Shown: piece by piece, positions 1-7,266 of the stretch | Position numbering within the stretch: the first letter of the stretch is position 1 | Layout of the letters: each line of letters begins with the position of its first letter | Source of the DNA: DAIDKA01 sp035943195 | GTDB taxonomy: Bacteria; Pseudomonadota; Gammaproteobacteria; Steroidobacterales; Steroidobacteraceae | Assembly: GCA_035943195.1 (NCBI GenBank) | Contig: DASZCK010000183.1 | Coordinates: forward strand, 1 to 64,000 | Direction: 5' to 3' | DNA length: 64,000 nt | Notes under the pieces: generated by a model | The model's input: the letters and a program-made list of their open reading frames with translations, nothing else | What the model was told of the DNA's origin: nothing | The model's database searches: none | Made by a program: the position numbers and the translations under genes

Positions 1-624
1 CACCGTGCCGGTGGGATCGAGTTCGATGCGGGTGACGCGATCGTCGAGCAGGGAGTTGGCCACGTGCCCATCGTGTCGCAGATGCTCGAAGCGCCCGCTC
101 CCCGGATCCAGGATATCCACTCCCGAATCCGTGGTTCCCACCCAGAGCCGGCCGCGCGCATCGATCAGGAGTGAACGTATGGAGTCGCTGCCCAGCGAGG
201 CAGGATTCTTCGGGTCGTGGCGGAAAATCGTGAAGGAATCGCTGGCGCGGTTCCAGCGCGCGAGGCCGGTGTCCTTGATGGCGAGCCACAGATCGTGATG
301 CGCATCCTCGACCACGTCATAGATGAAATTGCCGGGCAGGCCGCCGATGCTGCCCGGGGAGTAGGCGTAACGGCGCAGTTCACGACCATCGTAGCGGACC
401 AGCCCATCCTCGGTCGCCAACCACACGAAGCCCTGCGAGTCCTGCAGCGTCGTGTAGATACTGCCCTGCGGCAGACCATCGGCCGTGGTCAGATGCTGCA
501 GAATCAGCGCCGGCGCATCGGCTGCGCCCACCCCGGCCGCGGCCGAGACCGCGAGCAGCCAGAACATCAGCGACGAGCGCCAGGCATGTCGAATGGTGTG
601 GGTACTCACATCAGGACGATGCAT
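1..624 (-). CDS. Two-component regulator propeller (Reg_prop) protein, N-terminal part
   Basis: The 208 codons read without a stop to the window edge, so the gene is truncated here. The N-terminus has a basic stretch and a hydrophobic segment ending in AADA, consistent with export. What follows is a series of Reg_prop blades: LTTADGLPQGSIYTTLQDSQG, GFVWLATEDGL, DLWLAIKDTGL and GRLWVGTTDSGV, with the W-x-(G/A)T/D-xxG spacing of the periplasmic sensor propellers of hybrid kinases and GGDEF proteins. The output domain lies outside the window, so kinase versus cyclase cannot be decided. The start is the ATG preceded by GGGAG, which sits inside a hairpin. It lies 82 bp downstream of the S8 protease on the same strand. 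Confidence 0.8.
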   Translation of the reverse strand, partial: MHRPDVSTHTIRHAWRSSLMFWLLAVSAAAGVGAADAPALILQHLTTADGLPQGSIYTTLQDSQGFVWLATEDGLVRYDGRELRRYAYSPGSIGGLPGNFIYDVVEDAHHDLWLAIKDTGLARWNRASDSFTIFRHDPKNPASLGSDSIRSLLIDARGRLWVGTTDSGVDILDPGSGRFEHLRHDGHVANSLLDDRVTRIELDPTGTV

Positions 625-628
625 GAAG

Positions 629-663
629 CCGCTCCCGGGAACATTGACGTATCTCAGGAGCGG
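629..663 (-). promoter_or_regulatory. Hairpin covering the ribosome binding site of the propeller gene
   Basis: On the minus strand CCGCTCC (663-657) can pair perfectly with GGAGCGG (635-629), leaving a 21-nt loop. The right arm contains the only Shine-Dalgarno-like sequence (GGGAG), about 8 nt before the ATG at 624. Pairing would hide the ribosome binding site. It could equally be a weak terminator after the protease gene, but there is no T-tract. Function is inference. Confidence 0.35.
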
Positions 664-706
664 TTTGCGCAAATTCCTGACTTACGAGAACCGCGTCACA
701 GTTGCG

Positions 707-2581
707 CTACTGGTTGGGCACCCAGGGCAGGATCGAGGTCGGCGCGGAGCGACTGGTCGAACCCGGCGCGGAGGTCAGCCACCAGGGCACGGACTTGCTC
801 CAGGCATAGCCCTTGCTCCAGGCGTAATTCTTGCTCCACGCGTAATTCTTGCTCCAGGCGTAGCTCTTGCTCCACGCGTAGTTCTGGGTCCACTCGTAGC
901 CTGAGTTCCAGTCATAGCCCTGGTCCCAGGCATAACCGCCGGACCAGTCCATACCGTCACCCGGCAGCGGCGTGCCATACGTGGGGCCAGTCATGTTCAT
1001 GATGTAGTAGTTGCCGTTGGCATCTTCATTGGCCGGGCCACCGAAGTGTTCACTGCCGGCCAGATCGGCGGCGACGTTCAGACCCTGGTTGGCGCAACCC
1101 GTCGCCGTGCTGTGCACGGCCCGCACCGCGTTGATGAAACCCGCACCCTGCTGAAACACGGTATAGGCAAGGAGTCCCGATGAGGTCACGGCCGGCGCCG
1201 CGGAGGACAGCAGCCGACACTTCACGGTGTCAGGGGTCAGCGCGGGATTGGCCTGCAGCATCAGCGCGACCACCCCGGTGGTGACGGCCGTGGCCTGCGA
1301 AGTTCCCGACATCGTGAACATCTGCTCGCCGGGGGACATCGAATTCGGATCGATGTTGGCCAGATAGCTGCTGCTGGACATCGAGGCTGCCATGTGGCCG
1401 CCGGGGGCGACGACCTCAGGCTTGACGAACCCCTCATAGGTCGGACCCGTGGAGGAGAACGAGGCCAGACTGAAGTTCGAGAGATTGTTTGGCGTGTAGT
1501 TATCCGTGAGCGCGCCGACCGTGATCACGTAGGGCACGTTGCCCGGAACGCCGATAGTCATGGGGCCGGGACCCGAGTTGCCAGCGGCTGCCACCACCAC
1601 GATGCCCGCCTTCCACGCCGCCATCACTGCCTGGTCCAGCGGATCATCCCAGTAGTAGGACTCCGGGTCCGAACCGAAGGAGAGGTTGATGACCCGTATG
1701 TTGTACTTGTGCTGGTTGGCAATGATCCAGTTCATGCCGGCAATCACGTCGACGTAGCGACCGCCGCCCTGGCCGTCAAACGCGCGCACGATGACCAGGT
1801 TGGCCTGGGGCGCAATGCTCAGGTACTGCAGGCCAAGGTTCTCAGCGCCACCGGCCGCGATGGAGGTGATGTGCGTGCCGTGGCCGTAGGGGTCACCCGT
1901 GACCCGCCCCGAGGCGCCATTGGTCACATCCATGGTCGCGAGCACCCGCGCGCCGTAATTCTGACTTGCGTCCTGCCACAAACCGGAATCCAGCATGGCG
2001 ATGGTGACGCCCTTGCCGGTGATGCCCTGCTGCTGCAGGGTGTTGGCACCCACGAGCACGGGGTAGTTGGTCTGGTACAGCAAGGTGCTGGCGCCGACGC
2101 CGGTGCCATCCTGCAAGGCCGTACCACTGCTGAGCCCAGAGACCAGCGGCGCAGTCAGGGGCGAAACCAAGGGACCGGCCAACGGGGTCAGTGCCGTAGT
2201 GAGCGGCGTGGTGATGCCGGCGACGGTCGTCACCAGCGGGTTGGTGGTGAGGGCCCCCAGCAGTGAACCCAGGCTACTGGTGTGCATGCTGCGGTCGGCG
2301 AAGATCCGCACGTCGCTGCGCGCGCGAAGTTGCGCCGCCTGCGCCACATCCAGATATGCCGACACGGCATGGATGACTTCCAGGTTGCGTTCAACCTTGC
2401 CGCGCACCTGTTTGACGTCCTGGCGCGCGAGGGTGAGTGTGGCCGCCTGTACCAGATAGCGTGCCGTCCCCGTTGCGGCGACAGCCGGCTGTGAGGCCGG
2501 TGCCGCGGTGACCGCTGTGGCCACCAAGACCAGCAGCAAACCCGCTACTCGCCGTTCAAATATCGTGTGTGCAGTGCGCAT
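707..2581 (-). CDS. Secreted S8 (subtilisin-like) serine protease with Trp-rich hexapeptide tail
   Basis: 624 residues. A signal peptide (about residues 1-26, VTA-A cleavage) is followed by a prodomain-like region and a low-complexity Pro/Leu/Thr linker (about 100-160). The peptidase_S8 domain has the complete triad: Asp198 (AMLDSGLW), His234 (PYGHGTH) and Ser428 (SGTSQAT), plus the oxyanion Asn335 (AAGNSGPG). This predicts an active extracellular endopeptidase. The C-terminus (about residues 546-599) is nine hexapeptide units of the type W-S-K-N-Y-A, which are not part of the catalytic fold. The start is an ATG at the head of the signal peptide. Two CRP-like sites and a candidate promoter lie upstream, suggesting catabolite or Clp-type control of protease production. 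Confidence 0.93.
   Translation of the reverse strand: MRTAHTIFERRVAGLLLVLVATAVTAAPASQPAVAATGTARYLVQAATLTLARQDVKQVRGKVERNLEVIHAVSAYLDVAQAAQLRARSDVRIFADRSMHTSSLGSLLGALTTNPLVTTVAGITTPLTTALTPLAGPLVSPLTAPLVSGLSSGTALQDGTGVGASTLLYQTNYPVLVGANTLQQQGITGKGVTIAMLDSGLWQDASQNYGARVLATMDVTNGASGRVTGDPYGHGTHITSIAAGGAENLGLQYLSIAPQANLVIVRAFDGQGGGRYVDVIAGMNWIIANQHKYNIRVINLSFGSDPESYYWDDPLDQAVMAAWKAGIVVVAAAGNSGPGPMTIGVPGNVPYVITVGALTDNYTPNNLSNFSLASFSSTGPTYEGFVKPEVVAPGGHMAASMSSSSYLANIDPNSMSPGEQMFTMSGTSQATAVTTGVVALMLQANPALTPDTVKCRLLSSAAPAVTSSGLLAYTVFQQGAGFINAVRAVHSTATGCANQGLNVAADLAGSEHFGGPANEDANGNYYIMNMTGPTYGTPLPGDGMDWSGGYAWDQGYDWNSGYEWTQNYAWSKSYAWSKNYAWSKNYAWSKGYAWSKSVPWWLTSAPGSTSRSAPTSILPWVPNQ
785..946 (-). repeat. 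Nine tandem 18-bp units encoding W-x-x-x-Y-A hexapeptides
   Basis: The period is exactly 18 bp. Translated units in order are WSGGYA, WDQGYD, WNSGYE, WTQNYA, WSKSYA, WSKNYA, WSKNYA, WSKGYA and WSKSVP. The four central WSK units are nearly identical in DNA, indicating recent duplication, while the outer units have diverged. The array is in frame inside the protease gene and stops just before its end. Confidence 0.95.
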
Positions 2582-2607
2582 CGCCTGAAACCTCTGCTTG
2601 TGTGAGG

Positions 2608-2637
2608 CATAAGGTCTCGCGAATGCGCCTGCGTCAA
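2608..2637 (-). promoter_or_regulatory. Candidate sigma-70 promoter of the S8 protease gene
   Basis: On the minus strand a good -35 box TTGACG (2637-2632) is followed 18 bp later by a weak -10 box CTTATG (2613-2608), giving a transcript start near 2601, about 20 nt before the ATG. A weak -10 is typical of activator-dependent promoters, and the nearer CRP-like site ends 2 bp upstream of the -35 box. Confidence 0.4.
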
Positions 2638-2639
2638 AA

Positions 2640-2655
2640 GGTGACGGAACTCACA
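2640..2655. promoter_or_regulatory. crp-type site: CRP/Clp-like binding site, proximal
   Basis: GGTGA-CGGAAC-TCACA matches nine of the ten conserved positions of the CRP consensus TGTGA-N6-TCACA. The centre is 2647.5, roughly -46 relative to the predicted transcript start of the protease gene, close to a class II position. The distal site is 31 bp upstream. Confidence 0.5.
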
Positions 2656-2670
2656 GTTCCGGAGGTCGAC

Positions 2671-2686
2671 TGTGACGGCGGTCACA
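2671..2686. promoter_or_regulatory. crp-type site: CRP/Clp-like binding site, distal, perfect consensus
   Basis: TGTGACGGCGGTCACA is a perfect TGTGA-N6-TCACA palindrome. Its centre is 2678.5, about -77 from the predicted protease transcript start and exactly 31 bp (three helical turns) from the proximal site. It lies between the protease gene and the stop of the upstream GGDEF-EAL gene on the same strand, so the protease is the most likely target. Confidence 0.6.
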
Positions 2687-2702
2687 TAATCGATGTGTAA
2701 AA

Positions 2703-4331
2703 TCAGCCCCGTCCCGCGGTGGCCGACATGGCCGGGGCGGCTTCCGGGAAGGCCGACAGGTACAGGTCCCCCGTGCCCTCGCGGCATCCCAATGCCAGCA
2801 GCGCATCACATAACGCCTGATCGTCGACGCCCGTGGCGATGGGGGTCAGGCGCAGCGCCTTGGCCACGGCGATGCCGGCACTGCAGACCTTCAGAGCTGC
2901 CGCGTCCTTGCGGAAGGCGGTGACCCAGGCGCGATCCAGCTGCAGCCCCCAGATATGGCCGCGCGCTAGCCAGTCCAAGGAGGCCATGCCGCGCCCCACC
3001 TCATCGATGACCAGCCGAACCCCCAGACTTGCCAGCGGGTCGAAATCGGTGGGCGGTCGGGAAATGAAGGCTTTTTCGGCGATGCGCAGTTCCAACCGCT
3101 CCGCCGGTACGGCTGATGTGGCCAGAAACTTCATGATGTCGTCGATGAAATCCTTGTGCAGCACGTGATGGCGCAAGGGGCCGAACGACACCCGGACATC
3201 CTCATCCCAACGCGCCGCATGCGCGGTGAAGTCCTCGCGCAGGCTCGCCAGGGCCGCGCGCGACAGCGCCGTGGCCAGTCCCGTGGCCTCGGCGACTTTC
3301 AGGAACTCAACCGGGCGGATCTCGCCGCGCAAGGGATGTTGCCAGCGCAGGTAGCCGGCCCAGGTCGCCAGGCGCCCACTGCGCAGATCATGGCGGCCCG
3401 TATAGCGCAGGCCGATGTCGCCGTTGTTGATGGCATCGCGCAGCTCGCGGGTCACGTCCATGCGCGCCAACGAACGCAGTCGCAAGGTGTCGGTAAAGAA
3501 GCGCGGCGCGCTACTGCCGGAGCGGCGCGACTCGGTGGCCGCGGCGCGCGCCTGATCCAGCAAGGTGCGCGGTGAGGAGGAGTCCTGCCCCATGATGGGC
3601 ACACCCGCGAAAGGTGTCAGATGAAATTCGGTGCTGCCCAGGTCCACCGGCTGGCGCAGGCTGGTGCAGAGAGTCGTGATGCAGGCTTCGATGGCATCCC
3701 GGTCCGCGCTTTGCATCACCAGCGCCAGCAGGCTCTCGCTCAGCTGGCCCAGGTACCACCAGGGTCGGACCTGCCCATCGTTGCCGGCGCTATCCAGCCG
3801 CGGCAGCCGCAGGATGGCCATGCTCATCACCCGTTCGGCGATCTCACCGGCGATGACCTGGCCGATGTCGGCGATGCCATCCACATGGATCACGGCGACC
3901 GCCACCGGATCCTCGCGCAACGATGCCTCTGAGACCGATTGTTTGAAGCGCTTGAGGAATCCGCGTCGATCGAGCTGGGCACGCGGACGCTCATCGGTCA
4001 GGTCCAGACTGTCTTCCTGGGCCGCGACCAGAGTGGGCCGGATGACACAGATGGCGCGTTCCGGACCCTGGGCGGTAACCCGCACCTCGAATTGACGTGC
4101 GTCGTCCTCGAAGCGCGCTTCGGCCGCCGCTCTCGAGGAAATTGCCTTACGGATCAGCTGCTTGAGAAGTTTAGCCAGCGCACTGGGCCAGACGGCCTCC
4201 AAGGTCTGGCCCTCGGGAGCAGAGGGTCGCAGGCGCCCCACCCCACCGCCGCCGTCGCAGGCAATGACCGTCCCCTCGCGCTGCACCAGCACGATGAGAT
4301 CGGGAAGGGCTTGCAACAGAGGCTCGGCCAT
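2703..4331 (-). CDS. Degenerate GGDEF-EAL domain protein (predicted non-catalytic)
   Basis: 542 residues from the ATG at 4331 (MAEPLLQ). A frame extension to 4478 is possible but would run into the divergent gene's upstream region. The N-terminus is PAS-like, the middle has the length and pattern of a GGDEF domain without a GGDEF motif, and the C-terminus is EAL-like. EAL-family landmarks are recognisable but altered: AGYLRWQHP in place of EALIRWQHP, ELRIAEKAF in place of the ELTES region, and LVIDEVGRGMASLDWL in place of DDFGTGYSSLSYL. Loss of these acidic metal ligands predicts neither cyclase nor phosphodiesterase activity. A c-di-GMP-binding or protein-interaction role is inferred. It lies directly upstream of the protease gene on the same strand, 121 bp away. 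Confidence 0.75.
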   Translation of the reverse strand: MAEPLLQALPDLIVLVQREGTVIACDGGGGVGRLRPSAPEGQTLEAVWPSALAKLLKQLIRKAISSRAAAEARFEDDARQFEVRVTAQGPERAICVIRPTLVAAQEDSLDLTDERPRAQLDRRGFLKRFKQSVSEASLREDPVAVAVIHVDGIADIGQVIAGEIAERVMSMAILRLPRLDSAGNDGQVRPWWYLGQLSESLLALVMQSADRDAIEACITTLCTSLRQPVDLGSTEFHLTPFAGVPIMGQDSSSPRTLLDQARAAATESRRSGSSAPRFFTDTLRLRSLARMDVTRELRDAINNGDIGLRYTGRHDLRSGRLATWAGYLRWQHPLRGEIRPVEFLKVAEATGLATALSRAALASLREDFTAHAARWDEDVRVSFGPLRHHVLHKDFIDDIMKFLATSAVPAERLELRIAEKAFISRPPTDFDPLASLGVRLVIDEVGRGMASLDWLARGHIWGLQLDRAWVTAFRKDAAALKVCSAGIAVAKALRLTPIATGVDDQALCDALLALGCREGTGDLYLSAFPEAAPAMSATAGRG

Positions 4332-4403
4332 GACAGCGGATGCTAGGCGAGGGCTGCAAGATGTTCCTAGACGCAGGTCCCGTCCTCGCGGTGCAGCACT
4401 CTT

Positions 4404-4432
4404 TTGAATTAATGCAGGCGCGCAGTAACAAT
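4404..4432 (+). promoter_or_regulatory. Candidate promoter giving a leaderless transcript
   Basis: TTGAAT (4404-4409) and AACAAT (4427-4432) are separated by 17 bp, each matching four of six consensus bases. The predicted start of transcription (about 4439-4441) coincides with the ATG at 4441, and no Shine-Dalgarno sequence precedes that ATG. Confidence 0.3.
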
Positions 4433-4440
4433 AAGCCGAC

Positions 4441-5403
4441 ATGGATACACCGACTGTTCTGGTCGCCACGTGGAGCAATGGGCTGTTCGCCTTTCAAGGC
4501 GATGCCATGCGCCAGGAATGGGCCGGCCGTTCGGTCAGGGGCCTTGGCCTCGACGCCCGCGGCAACCCCCTGGCTATCATTGACGGCAATGTGCTGTGCC
4601 GGCGCGCTCCTGATGGAGCCTGGCACACAATTGCCAGAAGCGACGTCGAACTCACCTGCTGCGTGGCCGTCGGTGCGGCGCTGTACGTCGGAGTCAATGA
4701 CGCGCCCGAGGTGATGCGTGTCCGTGATGATGGCCGTCTTGAACGCCTCACGGGCTTCGAACAGGTCCCCGGGAAGGATCGGTGGTACGCCGGCACGGCC
4801 CTGATCAATGGACAATTGCTTGGACCGCCACTTGGCATTCGATCAATCGCCGCAAGCTGCGACGGCAAAGCCCTGTTCGCGAATGTGCATGTCGGTGGAA
4901 TTCCGCGCTCGACGGACGGCGGCACCACCTGGCAGCCGACCATTGATGTCGACTCCGACGTACACCAGGTGCGCCCTCACCCCTCGCGGCCGGAGATGGT
5001 CATCGCCGCGACCGGCACGGGGCTCGGTGTCAGCCGCGATGGCGGGCAGACCTGGGCCATCGAGCGTGAAGGCCTGCATGCCTGCTACTGCTCCGCCGTC
5101 GCATTCGCAGGCGACGATATCCTGGTGGCGGCGTCCTCGGATCACTTCGCTTCCCAGGGAGCCATCTACCGACGACCCGTGGACAGCAGCGGGCCACTAA
5201 CGAAGATCGAGGGCGGCCTGCCCCAGTGGCTCGATGGAATTGCCGACACCGACAACATTTCGGCGTCGGGGGCGACTATCGCGGTGGTCGATCACGCGGG
5301 CAAGCTGTACTGGTCCAGGGACCGCGGCCACAGCTGGTCACGGCGGGGCGAACCTGTGTCTACTCCCAGCAGCACGCTGGTCTATTCCGAATCGGTCCCG
5401 TGA
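4441..5403 (+). CDS. BNR/Asp-box beta-propeller protein (sialidase-fold, WD40/YVTN-like)
   Basis: 320 residues, no signal peptide. Three Asp-box turns are visible: RSTDGGTTW, VSRDGGQTW and WSRDRGHSW, the S-x-D-x-G-x-x-W pattern of sialidase-type and Ycf48/VPS10-type propellers. Such proteins are often annotated as exo-alpha-sialidase, but the sialidase catalytic arginine triad and FRIP motif are not evident, so enzymatic function is not claimed. The gene is divergent from the GGDEF-EAL gene, and its 3' end overlaps the convergent MFS transporter gene by 66 bp. No substrate can be inferred. Confidence 0.75.
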   Translation: MDTPTVLVATWSNGLFAFQGDAMRQEWAGRSVRGLGLDARGNPLAIIDGNVLCRRAPDGAWHTIARSDVELTCCVAVGAALYVGVNDAPEVMRVRDDGRLERLTGFEQVPGKDRWYAGTALINGQLLGPPLGIRSIAASCDGKALFANVHVGGIPRSTDGGTTWQPTIDVDSDVHQVRPHPSRPEMVIAATGTGLGVSRDGGQTWAIEREGLHACYCSAVAFAGDDILVAASSDHFASQGAIYRRPVDSSGPLTKIEGGLPQWLDGIADTDNISASGATIAVVDHAGKLYWSRDRGHSWSRRGEPVSTPSSTLVYSESVP

Positions 5404-6720
5404 CAGAAGACTGAGGGCGATTAGCGAGATCACAGTCGGCACGCTGCAGAGCATCAGCGTCGTAGTCGGCGTCCAGCCGGAGGCGAGCTTCACCCCGAGA
5501 AAGAGTGGCTGTGCAACGCCGACCATCCTCGATACCGCCGACGCCCAGCCCACTCCCGTGGTCCGCAGCGAGGTGGGATACAGGCGCGCCAGCAACCCCT
5601 GGCTGCCCGAAGTTCCGCCATTGAGCGTCAGGCCAATGAGGAACGCCACGGCAACGGGCGAAGTCTTCACCAACAGGGCGAAGGCTACGATGAACAGCGT
5701 GGCGCACAGATGCGCCGGTATCAGGATCCGATAGGTTCCGAACCGGTCCATGCACCAGCCGATGACGAAAGCGCCGACGATGCCGCCCAAAAGCAGCACC
5801 ACCGAAAAATTGATTCCCTGGGCCGCGGTCTGGCCCGCGGTGTTCAGAAGAGTCGGGATCCAGAACACCAGTGCTGCGATGGTGGTCACATCCATCGAAA
5901 GCACCAGCCAGATGGCCAGCGTGCTCAGCGCGCGGCCCTCCACGAAGAGATCCCGGATCGGCTGCCGGCGCAAATGCTCGCCTTGCAGCGTGAAGATGTT
6001 GGTCAGCGATGTCCCCGCATCGCCCGCGAGCCGCCACAGTAGCCCCGGAAGGCGTGGGTCGCGCGGGTCACGCAAGGTCATGAAGCGCGGCGATTCGGGC
6101 AGCCACCGCCACATGGCGAGCGACAGCAACAGCGGTACGCCGCCGCCGACCCACAGCACCGAGCCCCAGCCAAAGACCGGCAGCAGGCGTCCGGTGATAA
6201 GCCCGGCCAGCGCCGAGCCGATCGCAAAGCCACTGTAGAGCACGACCACGACCAGCGAACGCCGGCGCAAGGGCGTGATCTCCGTGGCGATGGCCACGAT
6301 ATTGGGCAACACGGCGCCCAGCGCCAGACCCACCAGAATCCGCCACAGTATGAAGGTCGCGGATCCTGCGGCACTGCTACTGAGGATTGAGAGGGCGCCG
6401 AAGACCGCGGTGCCGACGACCACCGGAAGATATCGACCGAAGCGATCCGCCAGTGGTCCGATCGCCAGGTATCCGAGCGCGCTGCCGACGGTGCCGGCCG
6501 TGAAAATCACCGCCAGGGTTCCCGTCGAGAGGTGCCACAGCCTCAGCAGCGTCGGCCCGATGTAGGAGACGGCGTAGGTGTCATAGCCCTCGAAGGTCAT
6601 GCACAGCAGGGCCAGGACAAACACGCTGATCTGCACGGATCCGAAGCGCGCGCCATCGATGATCGGGCCGATGTCGGTGGGGCCCGGCGCTGCAATTTCC
6701 GGTTCGCGGATTCGGTTCAT
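5338..6720 (-). CDS. MFS transporter, aromatic acid:H+ symporter (AAHS)-like
   Basis: 460 residues starting at the ATG at 6720; an upstream in-frame extension is not MFS-like. Twelve hydrophobic segments are expected from the pattern. The signature loop between TM2 and TM3 is GPLADRFGRY, and an acidic residue in TM1 (FEGYDTY) matches the conserved DGxD/EGYD region of AAHS symporters such as PcaK and BenK. The predicted role is proton-coupled uptake of an aromatic or other organic acid. It is divergent from the DUF3237/YxjG/decarboxylase operon, with only 45 bp between the two starts, which supports a shared catabolic role. Confidence 0.85.
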   Translation of the reverse strand: MNRIREPEIAAPGPTDIGPIIDGARFGSVQISVFVLALLCMTFEGYDTYAVSYIGPTLLRLWHLSTGTLAVIFTAGTVGSALGYLAIGPLADRFGRYLPVVVGTAVFGALSILSSSAAGSATFILWRILVGLALGAVLPNIVAIATEITPLRRRSLVVVVLYSGFAIGSALAGLITGRLLPVFGWGSVLWVGGGVPLLLSLAMWRWLPESPRFMTLRDPRDPRLPGLLWRLAGDAGTSLTNIFTLQGEHLRRQPIRDLFVEGRALSTLAIWLVLSMDVTTIAALVFWIPTLLNTAGQTAAQGINFSVVLLLGGIVGAFVIGWCMDRFGTYRILIPAHLCATLFIVAFALLVKTSPVAVAFLIGLTLNGGTSGSQGLLARLYPTSLRTTGVGWASAVSRMVGVAQPLFLGVKLASGWTPTTTLMLCSVPTVISLIALSLLSRDRFGIDQRAAGSRHRFAPP

Positions 6721-6765
6721 CGATGTACAGTAACGCGGCGCTTGCGCAGAACAAAGGGGAAACCG

Positions 6766-7266
6766 ATGGTCGACCTGGACGCGACTCTGCAGCCACGACG
6801 ATTGGCGCAGATGCTGCCTCGCTTCGAGTACGTGTTCCAGACCCGCGTGGTCACCGGGGACGTGCTGCGCATGGCCTATGGCGCAGGGGAGCGGCTGATG
6901 GTGCAGATCAGCGGCGGTGACATCGATGGGCCCCGCCTGCGCGGTACCATCCTGCCCGGCGGCAGCGAGTGGCCCACCTACCGGCCCGATGGCGTCGGCA
7001 TGGTCGACGCGCGCTACACCTTTCGCTCGCACGATGGCGTGCACATCAACATCCGCAATCGCGGCTATCGGCGCGCCTCACCGGAGGTCATGCAGCGGCT
7101 GAATGCGCTGGATGAGTTCGTCGAACCTACTGAGTACTACATCCGCACCACCCCGCTGTTCGAAGCGCCGCCAGGGCCCTATGGCTGGCTGGCCGAACAT
7201 TGCTTCGTCGGCATCGGTGAACGCCACAAGGAATGCCTGTTCATGCGCTACTACATGATCCTATGA
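6766..7266 (+). CDS. DUF3237 (UPF0311) family protein
   Basis: 166 residues. The start is the ATG preceded by AAAGGGGA at a good distance. The sequence shows the DUF3237 pattern: a beta-barrel beginning with FEYVFQTRVVTGDVL, the central GPRLRGTILPGGSEWPTYRPDG with VDARYTFRSHDG, and the terminal YYIRTTPLFEAP with YGWLAEHCFVG. The biochemical function of the family is not established. It is frequently found among catabolic genes. The stop overlaps the start of the next gene as ATGA, implying translational coupling. Confidence 0.85.
   Translation: MVDLDATLQPRRLAQMLPRFEYVFQTRVVTGDVLRMAYGAGERLMVQISGGDIDGPRLRGTILPGGSEWPTYRPDGVGMVDARYTFRSHDGVHINIRNRGYRRASPEVMQRLNALDEFVEPTEYYIRTTPLFEAPPGPYGWLAEHCFVGIGERHKECLFMRYYMIL

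Noticed and set aside
785..946. Regular 18-bp repeats considered as a CRISPR-like array
   Set aside because: The repeats are contiguous with no unique spacers and are in frame in the protease gene.
4332..4478. Upstream extension of the degenerate GGDEF-EAL gene to 4478
   Set aside because: The added residues are not conserved-looking and would run through the divergent promoter of the next gene and past its start codon.
4441..5403. Asp-box protein as a sialidase
   Set aside because: The catalytic arginine triad and FRIP motif were not seen; only the propeller repeats are supported.
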